Shown: positions 1 through 7,970 of the stretch, piece after piece
How the letters are laid out: the number at the start of each line of letters is the position of its first letter
Numbering within the stretch: the first letter of the stretch is position 1
DNA from: Isoptericola halotolerans
GTDB lineage: Bacteria; Actinomycetota; Actinomycetes; Actinomycetales; Cellulomonadaceae
NCBI RefSeq assembly: GCF_013149785.1
Contig: NZ_JABEZU010000002.1
Coordinates: forward strand, 558,001 to 622,000
Length of the DNA stretch: 64,000 nt
Reading direction: 5' to 3'
Made by a program: the position numbers and the translations under genes
The notes under the pieces: model-generated
What the model was told of the DNA's origin: nothing
Databases searched by the model: none
The model's input: only the letters and a program-made list of their open reading frames with translations

Positions 1-372
1 GAGTCCGGCATCGACTTCGAGGCGATGCTCGCCACGATGGGGCGCTTCAACGAGGAGATGATCGAGGCCGGGGTGCTGCTGGCCGCCGAAGGGCTCGAGG
101 AGCCGGACAAGGGCGTCGTGGTCGACTACTCCACCGAGGAGCCGACCGTCACCGACGGCCCGTACGGCGAGACCAAGGAGCTGTTCAACGGGTACTGGAT
201 CCTCGACGTCCCCACCATCGACGACGCCGTCGCGTGGGCCAAGAAGGCTCCGCTGGCCGGGCCGGGCATGAAGTCCGAGATCCGCCGCATCCCGACGATC
301 GACGAGTTCCCGGCGGACAACGAGTGGATCCGTCGCGAGCGTGCCTGGCGCGAGCGCACGGGCCAGCTCTGA
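1..372 (+). CDS. YCII-domain protein (5' end outside window)
   Basis: The reading frame is open from the first base, so the start lies upstream; 123 residues are visible. It carries the DGPYGETKEL block and the following WILDV strand typical of YCII/DGPF-type dimeric ferredoxin-like proteins, whose biochemical role is generally unknown. It is a close tandem paralogue of the next gene, with the same motif, the same WAKKAPL helix and the same DNEWIRRE end. In actinobacteria such genes commonly precede an ECF sigma factor, as here, so a role tied to that sigma factor is an inference from context. Family assignment is confident; function is not known. Confidence 0.88.
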   Translation, partial: ESGIDFEAMLATMGRFNEEMIEAGVLLAAEGLEEPDKGVVVDYSTEEPTVTDGPYGETKELFNGYWILDVPTIDDAVAWAKKAPLAGPGMKSEIRRIPTIDEFPADNEWIRRERAWRERTGQL

Positions 373-416
373 GCCGGACCGTCGACCACCCCACCAGACC
401 TGAGGACGAGGACATC

Positions 417-839
417 ATGACGAAGTACATGCTGATCATGCGAGGGACCGACGAGGGCAGGGCTGCCTTCGAGGCGACGGACTTCACCGAGGTCATCGCT
501 GCGATGGGCCGCTACAACGAGCAGATGATGGACGCGGGGGTGCTCGCCGCGGGCGAAGGGCTCGCCGACGCCTCCGAGGGCGCCGTCGTCGACTTCTCCA
601 CCGACACGCCGGTGGTGACGGACGGCCCCTACGGGGAGACCAAGGAGCTGTTCAACGGCTTCTGGATCCTGGACGTCTCCAGCCGCGACGAGGCGATCGA
701 GTGGGCCAAGCGGGCGCCGCTCAGCGGCCCGGGGACCCGGCTCGAGGTGCGGCGCATCAACGGCGTCGAGGACTTCCCGCAGGACAACGAGTGGATCCAG
801 AAGGAGAAGGAGTGGCGCCAGGAGCTCGGGACCGAGTGA
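417..839 (+). CDS. YCII-domain protein, tandem paralogue
   Basis: A complete 140-residue YCII/DGPF-family protein. The ATG at 417 is preceded by a purine-rich GAGGACGAGG stretch and gives the family's usual MTKYMLIM opening strand; the frame is open further upstream but that part runs through the preceding gene. The motif DGPYGETKEL lies near residue 67. It shares most of its core with the upstream paralogue, which suggests recent duplication. Its stop codon overlaps the GTG start of the sigma factor (GTGA), so the genes are translationally coupled. Such proteins have been proposed as small-molecule binding or accessory partners of the linked sigma factor, but no reaction can be assigned. Confidence 0.92.
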   Translation: MTKYMLIMRGTDEGRAAFEATDFTEVIAAMGRYNEQMMDAGVLAAGEGLADASEGAVVDFSTDTPVVTDGPYGETKELFNGFWILDVSSRDEAIEWAKRAPLSGPGTRLEVRRINGVEDFPQDNEWIQKEKEWRQELGTE

Positions 840-2167
840 GCGGCGCACGGGAGGTGTCCGGCGTCGGGGCCGAGCAGGGTCCCGACGCCGCGCGCCGTGC
901 GGTCGAGGCGACGTGGCGCATCGAGTCCGCCCGGATCGTCGGCGCGCTGGCCCGCTACACCGGCGAGCTCGCGCTGGCCGAGGACGTCGCCTCCGAGGCC
1001 GTCGCCGAGGCGCTGGTCGGCTGGCCACGGGACGGCGTGCCCCGCGACCCGACGGGATGGTTGCTGGCCACCGGGCGCCGACGGGCCATCGACGCGTTCC
1101 GTCGGCGGTCGGCGCGCGACGTGCGCTACGCGGCCTTCGCCCGGGACCTGGGCGAGGGTGGGGCGCACGGCGGCGCGACGCCGTCGGGCGCCGAGGAGCC
1201 CGACCTGCTGTGGGACCCCGACCGCATCGAGGACGACAAGCTCGCCCTGATCTTCACCTCGTGCCACCCCGTGCTGTCCAAGGAGGCGCGGGTCGCGCTG
1301 ACGCTGCGCGTCGTCGGTGGGCTGACCAGCGAGGAGATCGCCCGCGCCTTCCTGGTGCCGACGGCCACGATCCAGGCCCGCATCACCCGGGCGAAGAAGG
1401 CCCTGGGTGCGGCGCGGGTGCCGTTCGAGGTGCCGCCGGCCGCCGAGCGGGCCGCACGCCTCGGCTCGGTGCTCAACGTCCTGTACGTGATCTTCACCGA
1501 GGGGTCGTCGGCCTCCGGGGGCGACGACTGGATCCGCGCGGACCTGGCCCGGGAGGCGATCCGGCTGTCCAGGGTCCTGACGCGGCTCGTGCCCGACGAG
1601 CCGGAGGCCGCCGGACTGCTCGCGCTGCTCGAGCTGACGGCCGCCCGCTTCCCGGCGCGCACCGGTCCGGACGGCGAGCCGATCCTGCTGGCCGACCAGG
1701 ACCGACGTCGGTGGGACGCCTCGGCGATCCGGCGCGGACGGGCAGCGTTGGCGCGCGCCGAGGCTGCCGGGCGCGGTCTGGGGCCGTACGGGCTCCAGGC
1801 CGCGATCGCCGAGCAGCACGACGTCGCACCCTCGGTGGAGGGCACCGACTGGGCGCGCATCGTCGTGCTGTACGAGGCGCTCGGCCGGGTGGCGCCGTCG
1901 CCGGTGGTGGACCTGAACCGGGCCGTGGCCGTGTCGATGGCCTCCGGGCCCGCCGAGGCGCTCGAGATCGTCGACGGGCTCGTCGCCGGCGGCGCCCTGC
2001 CGGGCTCGTACCTCCTGCCGAGCGTGCGCGGCGAGCTGCTGTCCCGGCTCGGACGGCCGGACGAGGCGCGGCGCGAGCTGGAGGCCGCGGCACGGCTGTG
2101 CGGCAACGAGCGCGAGCGAGCAGTCCTGCAGGCCAAGGCCGCCGCGCTGGAGGAGCTCTCAGGCTGA
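836..2167 (+). CDS. ECF-type RNA polymerase sigma factor with C-terminal DUF6596-like extension
   Basis: A 443-residue sigma factor, roughly twice the usual ECF length. Sigma region 2 lies in about residues 15-85 (helices around AEDVASEAV and GRRRAIDAFRRR). Region 4 is near 150-195, with the HTH stretch SEEIARAFLVPTATIQARI. A long helical C-terminal domain follows, which in this family is DUF6596 and TPR-like; it contains the hallmark LNVLYVIFTEGSSAS and PVVDLNRAVAVSMA. The GTG at 836 overlaps the stop of the YCII gene by four bases; a second GTG at 854 is possible. No anti-sigma factor is adjacent; regulation through the C-terminal domain or the YCII partners is an inference. The 3' end overlaps the convergent exporter gene by 9 bp. 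Confidence 0.93.
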   Translation: MSGAREVSGVGAEQGPDAARRAVEATWRIESARIVGALARYTGELALAEDVASEAVAEALVGWPRDGVPRDPTGWLLATGRRRAIDAFRRRSARDVRYAAFARDLGEGGAHGGATPSGAEEPDLLWDPDRIEDDKLALIFTSCHPVLSKEARVALTLRVVGGLTSEEIARAFLVPTATIQARITRAKKALGAARVPFEVPPAAERAARLGSVLNVLYVIFTEGSSASGGDDWIRADLAREAIRLSRVLTRLVPDEPEAAGLLALLELTAARFPARTGPDGEPILLADQDRRRWDASAIRRGRAALARAEAAGRGLGPYGLQAAIAEQHDVAPSVEGTDWARIVVLYEALGRVAPSPVVDLNRAVAVSMASGPAEALEIVDGLVAGGALPGSYLLPSVRGELLSRLGRPDEARRELEAAARLCGNERERAVLQAKAAALEELSG

Positions 2168-3175
2168 GGGAACCGGACGAGGCGGCCGACGGCGCGAGGG
2201 CAGCGTGGCCACCGCGACCCCCACCAGGGCGAGGACGCCGCCGACCAGGGCAGCCGGGGGAGGAACCTCGGCGAGCAGGGTCCACGACAGCAGGACGACG
2301 ACGGCCGGCACCGCGTACGTCGTGGCGGCGGTGCGCCCGGCGCTGGCCCGCGTCAGGACGTACCCCCAGGTGCTGAACGCGATGGCCGTGGGGAAGACGC
2401 CGAGGTAGATGATGCCGAGGACGGTCGACGTCGTGGCCCCGGACACCTGGCTCACCAGGCCCGGCAGGAACGGCAGCGACACCGCCGTGCCGGCCAGGCA
2501 GCCCATCCACGTCATGGTGAGGGCGTCGACGAACGGGAGCAGGCGCTTCTGCAGCGTGGCAGCACCGGCGTAGAGGACGGCGGACACCAGGCCCAGCAGC
2601 ACGCCCACGGCGTCGAACCGCCCGGACGAGGTGGCGGCGGCGATGACGACGACACCGGCGAACGCGACCGCGATCCCGACCAGCAGTCGCCGGGGGAAGC
2701 CTTCGCCGAGGACCAGCCCGGCGAGCACCGCGACCAGCATCGGGGCGATGTTGACCAGCAGCGCGGTGGTCCCGGCGTCCAGGTGCTGCTCGGCGGCGTT
2801 GAGGGTGAGGTTGTACGCGCCGAACCACGCCACGCCCCAGACCAGGACGAGCAGCAGCACGCGGCCGCGCGGGACGGCGGTGCGCCCCGGGCGCGTCGTC
2901 CGGTGGGCGCCGTGCGGAGCGCCCTCGCTGCCCACCGCGCGCAGGCGTCGCCGGGTCCGGACGACGAGGACCATCGCCGTCAGGGCGACGCTGCCCACGG
3001 CGACACGGCCCAGCGTCAGCGGACCGGGGTCGACGTGGTGGCCGACGGCTCGGATCGCGACGAAGGCCGAGGCCCACAGCAGCACGGTGACGGCAATCGC
3101 CGTGGCCGTGAGGAGGCCGGCCCGGGGGGTGCCGGTCCGGCCGGGGGCGGTCGCCGGAGGGTGAGTCGTGGTCAT
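2159..3175 (-). CDS. EamA/DMT-family transporter
   Basis: A 338-residue integral membrane protein with about ten hydrophobic helices arranged as two EamA halves (roughly residues 20-165 and 180-325). Characteristic stretches include ASAFVAIRAVGHH in the first half and LGIIYLGVFPTAIAF in the second. DMT-family members are secondary exporters of amino acids or other metabolites; the substrate is unknown. It is divergent from a LysR-type regulator gene across an 82-bp spacer containing a dyad, which suggests it is that regulator's target. The ATG start is the only good candidate, though its ribosome site is weak. Confidence 0.92.
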   Translation of the reverse strand: MTTTHPPATAPGRTGTPRAGLLTATAIAVTVLLWASAFVAIRAVGHHVDPGPLTLGRVAVGSVALTAMVLVVRTRRRLRAVGSEGAPHGAHRTTRPGRTAVPRGRVLLLVLVWGVAWFGAYNLTLNAAEQHLDAGTTALLVNIAPMLVAVLAGLVLGEGFPRRLLVGIAVAFAGVVVIAAATSSGRFDAVGVLLGLVSAVLYAGAATLQKRLLPFVDALTMTWMGCLAGTAVSLPFLPGLVSQVSGATTSTVLGIIYLGVFPTAIAFSTWGYVLTRASAGRTAATTYAVPAVVVLLSWTLLAEVPPPAALVGGVLALVGVAVATLPSRRRPPRPVPSA

Positions 3176-3210
3176 GGTCCGATGGTCACCCGAGACAAAG
3201 GTTCAGCACT

Positions 3211-3231
3211 AGTCCTGATATCTACCGGACT
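3211..3231. promoter_or_regulatory. candidate LysR-regulator operator
   Basis: Inverted repeat AGTCC-N11-GGACT in the 82-bp space between the divergent exporter and LysR genes, ending 26 bp before the regulator start. The 5-bp arms are perfect and the spacing matches the usual two-half-site geometry of LysR-type operators. Binding is inferred from position and symmetry only. Confidence 0.5.
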
Positions 3232-3257
3232 CTTCAGTCGCGCTGTAGCGTTGACCC

Positions 3258-4157
3258 ATGCTCGACGTCCACCGTCTGCGCGTCTTCCGGTCCGTGGTGG
3301 CGAGCGGCTCCGTCGCCGCAGCCGCCGCCAACCTCGGGTACACGCCGTCCGCCGTGAGCCAGCACGTGTCGGCGCTCCAGCGCGAGACCGGCCTGCAGCT
3401 CCTCGCCCGGCACGGCCGCGGGGTCCGCCCCACGGCGGCCGGAGAGGCGCTCGCGGCCCAGGCCGACGCCGTCCTCGCCCGGCTCGGCGAGGCGGAGTCG
3501 TTCGTCGCGGACCTGCGCTCCGGCCGCACCGGAAGGCTCTCGATCGCCTACTTCGCCTCGGTCGGCGCGGCCTGGCTGCCGCACGTGGTCAGCGCGCTCA
3601 CCGACAGGTTCCCCCGCCTGCGTCTGGAGCTGGAGCTGCGTGAGGACGTGCCCACCGACCCCGGGCAGCGTGCCGACCTGCAGGTGCTGGTGGCCCGACG
3701 AGGCCACGAGCCCGGCCGGGGCCTCACGGCGCACCACCTGCTCGACGACCCGTACGTCGCCGTCCTGCCCACCGATCACCCGTTCGCGGACCGTGACGAG
3801 ATCGAGCTCGCCGAGCTCGCCGACGAGGCGTGGATCGACAACGACTTCGCCCGTGGCTGGTGCCGCCGCAACCTCCTCGAGGCCTGCCGGGCCGCCGGCT
3901 TCAGCCCGGCGTTCCGTGTCGAGGCGCACGACTACCCGACCGCGCTGGCCTTCGTCGCGGCGGGCATCGGCCTCACGGTGCTCCCCGCGCTCGGCGCCGT
4001 GCACCTGCCGCCCGGCACCGTCGGCGTCCCGGTCGTGCGCCCCACTCCCTCGCGGACGGTCTTCGCGGTGGTGCAGGACGCCGTCGCGCACACCCCACCG
4101 CTCCGGGCGGCGCTCGAGAGCCTCCGCCACGTCGCCGGCGTGCCGACGCCGGGTTGA
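3258..4157 (+). CDS. LysR-family transcriptional regulator
   Basis: A 299-residue regulator. The N-terminal winged HTH covers about residues 1-60: FRSVVASGSVAAAAANLGYT, then PSAVSQHVSALQRE, the classic LysR recognition helix. A type 2 periplasmic-binding-like effector domain occupies roughly residues 90-290. It is divergent from the EamA exporter, the standard arrangement for a LysR regulator controlling an exporter and itself. The effector is unknown. The ATG at 3258 gives the canonical family length. Confidence 0.95.
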   Translation: MLDVHRLRVFRSVVASGSVAAAAANLGYTPSAVSQHVSALQRETGLQLLARHGRGVRPTAAGEALAAQADAVLARLGEAESFVADLRSGRTGRLSIAYFASVGAAWLPHVVSALTDRFPRLRLELELREDVPTDPGQRADLQVLVARRGHEPGRGLTAHHLLDDPYVAVLPTDHPFADRDEIELAELADEAWIDNDFARGWCRRNLLEACRAAGFSPAFRVEAHDYPTALAFVAAGIGLTVLPALGAVHLPPGTVGVPVVRPTPSRTVFAVVQDAVAHTPPLRAALESLRHVAGVPTPG

Positions 4158-4232
4158 CCGACCCCGCGTACGCTTGACGTGCCCCGCCGCCGGGCCTGAC
4201 CCGCGGCTCCCCGAGAACGGATGAGGTTTCCC

Positions 4233-4634
4233 GTGACCACCCTGCCCACCGCCACCGGTTCCTTCGGCGACAAGCCCGAGATCACCTTCCCCGCGGGCGA
4301 CGCGCCGTCCGGCCTGCAGGTGCAGGTCCTCGCCGAGGGCGACGGCCCCGTCGTCGACGCCGGCCGCACCATCGTCGTCAACTACCTCGGCCAGACCTGG
4401 GGCGGCGACGTCTTCGACAACTCCTGGGACCGCGGCCAGACCATCGACTTCCCGATCGGCGTCGGCGCCGTCATCGGCGGCTGGGACAAGGGTCTCGTCG
4501 GGCGCAACGTGGGTGACCGCGTGCTGCTGTCCATCCCCGCCGAGCACGGCTACGGCTCGCGGGGCGTGCCGCAGGCCGGCATCCCCGGTGGGGCGACGCT
4601 CGTCTTCGTCGTCGACGTCGTCGGGGTGCGCTGA
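4233..4634 (+). CDS. FKBP-type peptidyl-prolyl cis-trans isomerase
   Basis: A 133-residue single-domain FKBP that catalyses proline isomerisation during protein folding. Visible landmarks are VVNYLGQTWGGDVFDNSWDR, FPIGVGAVIGGWDKGLVG and IPAEHGYGSRG, matching the FKBP active-site strands. There is no signal peptide, so it is cytoplasmic. The GTG at 4233 is preferred because a GAGG ribosome site sits 6 bp upstream; the in-frame ATG at 4221 lacks one. It stands alone and is convergent with a methyltransferase gene; a long dyad repeat separates them. Confidence 0.95.
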   Translation: MTTLPTATGSFGDKPEITFPAGDAPSGLQVQVLAEGDGPVVDAGRTIVVNYLGQTWGGDVFDNSWDRGQTIDFPIGVGAVIGGWDKGLVGRNVGDRVLLSIPAEHGYGSRGVPQAGIPGGATLVFVVDVVGVR

Positions 4635-4643
4635 GCCTTTGTC

Positions 4644-4742
4644 GGGCGGGGCAGGAGACCCCGCGCACGGTCGCGTTCACGCGCCCCAGGGGGCGCTCCA
4701 CTTCGGGGATGACGACCGTGCGCAGGGTCTCCTGCCCCGCCC
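4644..4742. repeat. Long nested inverted repeat, copy 1 (bidirectional terminator candidate)
   Basis: Two 30-base arms at 4644-4673 and 4713-4742 are reverse complements with one mismatch. The 39-base loop contains a second perfect hairpin (GCGCCCC-AG-GGGGCGC). It lies between two convergent genes and starts 9 bp after the FKBP stop. It shares conserved blocks (CCGCGCACGGTCG, CGTTCACG, CACTTC, TGACGACCGTGCGC) in the same order with the reverse complement of the repeat at 20332-20420, so it appears to belong to a dispersed family. A transcription-termination role is inferred from position; there is no T tract. Confidence 0.85.
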
Positions 4743-4806
4743 TTCGTCGTTCCGCTCGCCCGGCGCTGGGCACTCGGGTCTCGGTGCTTGAGGGGGGCAG
4801 AGGCGG

Positions 4807-6045
4807 TCAGGGCTTGCGGGAGCGGGTGACCGTGAAGCGGGGGTCCTGGGCCACGTGCTCCGTGGGGCCGACCGCGCGGGCCAGCGAGCCGCGGTAGCGC
4901 AGCTTCGTGTTGAACACGCACCACAGCTCGCCGCCGGGCCGCAGGATGCGCCCGGCGGTCGCGAACATCCGGTGCGCGGCGTCGGTGCTGACGGCCGCAC
5001 GGTCGTGGAACGGCGGGTTGAGCAGCACGAGGTCCGCGCTCGAGTCCGGCAGGTCGCTGCCGACGTCGCCCCGTGACACGGAGCCCTCGACCCCGTTGGC
5101 CGCGAGGGTGGCCCGTGCGGAGGCGACCGCCGCCGCCGACCGGTCGGTGGCGGCCACCCGGGAGTCCGGGTAGCGCCGGCCCAGGACCACGGCCAGCAGC
5201 CCCGTACCGCACCCGAGGTCGACGGCGTCCTGCACGCGGGCCGCGCTCGGCCAGCGACCGGCCGTGCTGAGCAGGAACCGGGTGCCGTGGTCGAGCCCGG
5301 TGCCCGCGAAGGTGCCCCCGTGCGCGACGACGTCGACGTGCTCGGGCGCGGTCGCGTCGTCGTGCGTGGGGGTGGCCGCCGCGAGCAGCTCCGGGTCGGT
5401 CAGGCGTGCCCGGGCCGGGTAGAGCGGGGTCGCGGTGCGGGCCTCGGGTCGCACCCCGGTGGCGACGAGGGCGCGGGACTTGCTGCGCGCCAGCGTGGCC
5501 CGGACCTCGGTGAACCGGTCGGCGAGCACGTCGTTCATGGACCGGGTCATGTGCTTGAGGCGGCCACCGGCCAGCACCGTGACGTCGTCGGCGGCGTACC
5601 GGGCCACGGCCTCGGTGATCTCGGTGAGCTCGCCCAGCGACTTGGGGAGCTGCAGCAGCACGAGCCGGGCACCGTCGAGCAGCTCCGGGCCCAGCTCGTC
5701 CGACGTCGCGATGCGAGACGGGGCGTCCGGCAGGTCGAGCGCCTCCTGCGCCCGGGTGGCGTTGTGCAGCGTCGCGGCCTCCGAGTCGATCGTGTCGTGG
5801 TGGGCGCGGACGGTCTCGGCCCCGAGCGCCAGGACGCCCAGCGTCAGCGCCCCGAACCGGTCACCGAGGACGACGACGCCGCGCGGACCGGCGCCGGCGA
5901 CCAGCAGGGCCGACTCGGTCAGCAGCAGGCGGTCCGTGGCGTCGACGGCGACGGGGCCGTCGGGGCGGGTGCCGTCGTCGGGCCAGGGGACCAGCGAGGC
6001 GAGGGCGTCGGTCACGGTCGGGGGCAGTGCGGCGGGGGGTGTCAC
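4807..6045 (-). CDS. Class I SAM-dependent methyltransferase, RsmC/RlmG type
   Basis: About 412 residues from the GTG at 6045. The C-terminal half has the SAM-binding motif VDLGCGTG near residue 276 and the NPPF motif near residue 333. NPPF is typical of enzymes methylating exocyclic amines of guanine in rRNA (RsmC, RlmG). The N-terminal half resembles the degenerate methyltransferase-like domain of RsmC/RlmG (RLKHMTRSMND near residue 162). Role: probable 16S or 23S rRNA guanine-N2 methylation. An ATG eight codons upstream (6069) is also possible and would overlap the start of the divergent SelT-like gene. The frame is open much further upstream, but that part is shadow. Confidence 0.88.
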   Translation of the reverse strand: MTPPAALPPTVTDALASLVPWPDDGTRPDGPVAVDATDRLLLTESALLVAGAGPRGVVVLGDRFGALTLGVLALGAETVRAHHDTIDSEAATLHNATRAQEALDLPDAPSRIATSDELGPELLDGARLVLLQLPKSLGELTEITEAVARYAADDVTVLAGGRLKHMTRSMNDVLADRFTEVRATLARSKSRALVATGVRPEARTATPLYPARARLTDPELLAAATPTHDDATAPEHVDVVAHGGTFAGTGLDHGTRFLLSTAGRWPSAARVQDAVDLGCGTGLLAVVLGRRYPDSRVAATDRSAAAVASARATLAANGVEGSVSRGDVGSDLPDSSADLVLLNPPFHDRAAVSTDAAHRMFATAGRILRPGGELWCVFNTKLRYRGSLARAVGPTEHVAQDPRFTVTRSRKP

Positions 6046-6067
6046 GGCACGACCGTAGTCTGAGCGC

Positions 6068-6388
6068 ATGACCGAAGCCACGTCGTCGGACGCTCGGGTG
6101 TCCATCACGTACTGCACGCAGTGCCGCTGGCTGATGCGCGCCGCCTGGGTGGCCCAGGAGCTGCTGCAGACCTTCCGCACGCGGCTCGGCGAGGTCGCGC
6201 TGGTCCCCGGGACGGACGGAGTCTTCCGGGTCGAGCTGGTGCGCACGCCCGGCGAGGAGCCGGTGCTGCTGTGGGACCGCAAGTCCCAGGGCGGGTTCCC
6301 GGAGATCCCGCCGCTGAAGAGGGCGATCCGTGACGCCGTCGCGCCGGACCTGCCGCTCGGGCACACCGACCGCGCGGGCAGCGCGTGA
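6068..6388 (+). CDS. SelT/SelW/SelH-family (Rdx) protein
   Basis: A 106-residue thioredoxin-like Rdx-family protein with CTQC at residues 16-19, the CxxC(U) redox motif, followed by RWLMRAAWVAQELL. The position often held by selenocysteine is an ordinary cysteine. The later strand VFRVELV and the WDRKSQGGFPE segment are typical. Function is presumed thiol redox chemistry; the partner is unknown. No clear ribosome site precedes the ATG, so translation may be leaderless. It is divergent from the methyltransferase with almost no spacer. Four short repeat units begin at its stop codon. Confidence 0.9.
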   Translation: MTEATSSDARVSITYCTQCRWLMRAAWVAQELLQTFRTRLGEVALVPGTDGVFRVELVRTPGEEPVLLWDRKSQGGFPEIPPLKRAIRDAVAPDLPLGHTDRAGSA

Positions 6389-6459
6389 TCTGAGCGGCAG
6401 TTCGTGGTCTGATCGTCAGTTCGTCCTGCCGTTCAGATCACGAAGTGCCGTTCAGATCA
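6386..6459. repeat. Four 21-bp repeat units, two on each strand
   Basis: Related 21-base units occur at 6386-6406 and 6405-6425 on the + strand and at 6420-6440 and 6439-6459 on the - strand. Their consensus is about TGATCTGANCGGCAGTTCGT. Adjacent units overlap by two to six bases. The outer pair and the inner pair each form an imperfect hairpin. The array fills the convergent space between the SelT-like and DUF5997 genes and includes both stop codons. A termination or mRNA-end role is plausible. Confidence 0.75.
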
Positions 6460-6864
6460 GCGGTTCTCGCGGGAAGTCTTCTTGGCCGCCTGCTCCGCCT
6501 CGGCGGCGACGCGCTCCTCCTCGGCGCGGACCTTCGCGGCGGTCTCGCGCTCGCGGACCAGCCACTGCGGCGGGTCGGCGCGCAGCTCGTCGATCTGCTC
6601 GGTGGTCAGCGGGTCGGTGATCCCGCCGCGGGCGAGCCCCGCGATGGAGATGCCGAGCCGACCGGCCACGACGGGACGGGGGTGGGGCCCGTTGCGGCGC
6701 AGCTCGGCGAGCCACTCGGGCGGGTGCTCCTCGAGCTTCTCGAGCTCGGCACGGGTGATCCCGTGCTCCTGGAACTCCGGGGGAGTGGCGGGCAGGTACA
6801 CCCCGAGCTTCTTCGCCGCGTTCGACGGCTTGAGGACCTGCTGGGAGAAGGGGGTTCCGGCCAT
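6457..6864 (-). CDS. DUF5997-family protein
   Basis: A 135-residue soluble protein: MAGTPFSQQVLKPSNAAKKL at the N-terminus, then two similar helical segments (ITRAELEKLEEHPPEWLAEL and TTEQIDELRADPPQWLVRE) that look like an internal duplication, and a charged C-terminal helix. This matches the DUF5997 family, found in actinobacteria beside an HTH-less LysR substrate-binding-domain gene, which is the divergent neighbour here. Function unknown. The ATG at 6864 is chosen because it gives the family's usual start; the upstream extension overlaps the neighbour's promoter. Confidence 0.85.
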   Translation of the reverse strand: MAGTPFSQQVLKPSNAAKKLGVYLPATPPEFQEHGITRAELEKLEEHPPEWLAELRRNGPHPRPVVAGRLGISIAGLARGGITDPLTTEQIDELRADPPQWLVRERETAAKVRAEEERVAAEAEQAAKKTSRENR

Positions 6865-6916
6865 GGGCCCAGCGTAGTCGCCGGTGGGCTGCCGCGGCGC
6901 CCCGTAGCCTGAGCGG

Positions 6917-7819
6917 GTGAGCGACGACACGCACCCCGCGCCGACCGGGGACGACGACGGCGGGACGGGTCCGGGCGGCAGCCCACGGCTGCGCTGGGGC
7001 TACGTCCCGGGCGCCACCCCCGGCAGGTGGGCGCGGACGTGGGAGCAGCGGATCACGGACGTCCCCCTGGAGCTGGTCCCGCTGGCCGCCGCCGACGTGC
7101 CCGCGGCCCTGCGCGACGGCGACGTCGAGGCGGCGCTCGCGCGTCTGCCCGTCGACAAGGACGTGTTCCACGCCATCCCGCTCTACGACGAGCTGCCCGT
7201 CGTGGTGGTCTCGCGCGACCACCTGCTCGCCGCGACGGAGGAGTCCGAGCGGGTCACGACCGACGACCTGGCCGACGACGTGCTGTGGGTGCCCCGGGAC
7301 GACGTGCTGTTCGGGGCTGGTGCGGAGCGTCCGGGGCGTCCTCCCGAGCCCTATGACGACGGCTCCGGGACGCTGGTGGCCCCGGAGCCCTTGACCACCG
7401 AGGAGGCGATCGCCTGGGCTGCCGCCGGGTCCGGCGTCGTGGTGGTCCCGATGTCCCTCGCCCGGCTGCACCACCGCAAGGACACGGTCTTCCGGGTCGT
7501 CGAGGGGCTGCCGGAGGCCTCCGTCGGTCTCGTCTGGCTGCGCGACCGCAGCGAGGACGAGATGACCGAGCTCGTCGACGAGCTCGTGGGCATCGTCCGA
7601 GGTCGGACGGCGAACAGCTCGCGCGGCCGGGGTGCTCCGGCCGAGCCCGCGCCCCAGAAGGTCAAGGCAGCGGACAAGGCGGCCGCCAGGGCGGGGAAGG
7701 GCCGGTCGGCCGCGGGCAAGGACGCCGGTGCCGGTCGGGGCCGGGGCCGGGCCGCGGGCGGTCGAGGTGGCGGGACGAAGGGCAAGGGCCGCCCGAGCAA
7801 CGGTCGCCGCGGGCGATGA
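6917..7819 (+). CDS. LysR-type substrate-binding-domain protein without HTH
   Basis: A 300-residue protein whose central part (about residues 25-225) resembles a LysR effector domain: LRWGYVPGATPGRW, a VVVVSRDHLLAA strand, and GSGVVVVPMSLARL near residue 175. It begins directly with this domain, with no DNA-binding HTH. A roughly 65-residue tail rich in Lys, Arg, Gly and Ala follows and could bind nucleic acid nonspecifically. The GTG start at 6917 leaves a 52-bp spacer to the divergent DUF5997 gene. Function is unknown; the pairing suggests the two products act together. Confidence 0.85.
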   Translation: MSDDTHPAPTGDDDGGTGPGGSPRLRWGYVPGATPGRWARTWEQRITDVPLELVPLAAADVPAALRDGDVEAALARLPVDKDVFHAIPLYDELPVVVVSRDHLLAATEESERVTTDDLADDVLWVPRDDVLFGAGAERPGRPPEPYDDGSGTLVAPEPLTTEEAIAWAAAGSGVVVVPMSLARLHHRKDTVFRVVEGLPEASVGLVWLRDRSEDEMTELVDELVGIVRGRTANSSRGRGAPAEPAPQKVKAADKAAARAGKGRSAAGKDAGAGRGRGRAAGGRGGGTKGKGRPSNGRRGR

Positions 7820-7822
7820 TTT

Positions 7823-7856
7823 GGGGGTGAAAAGCGACAGGCGCGCTCTTTCCCCC
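7823..7856 (+). terminator. Hairpin after the LysR-like gene
   Basis: Imperfect G/A-rich arm GGGGGTGAAAAGCG at 7823-7836 pairs with CGCTCTTTCCCCC at 7844-7856, just 3 bp after the stop codon. There is no downstream T run. Probable transcript end before the surface-protein gene. Confidence 0.5.
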
Positions 7857-7970
7857 TTCCCCTGGTAAGTCCGATTCGCTAGCATCGCGTGCGCACCTTG
7901 CGGCGACCTCCTCGGACCACCGATAGTCACGACCGCGTGGGCATCCCGACCTGACTCACCTAGGAGCGCC

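Noticed and set aside
6046-6366. N-terminal extension of the RsmC-like methyltransferase
   Set aside because: It covers the SelT-like gene on the other strand, which has a clear CxxC motif, and adds no recognisable domain.
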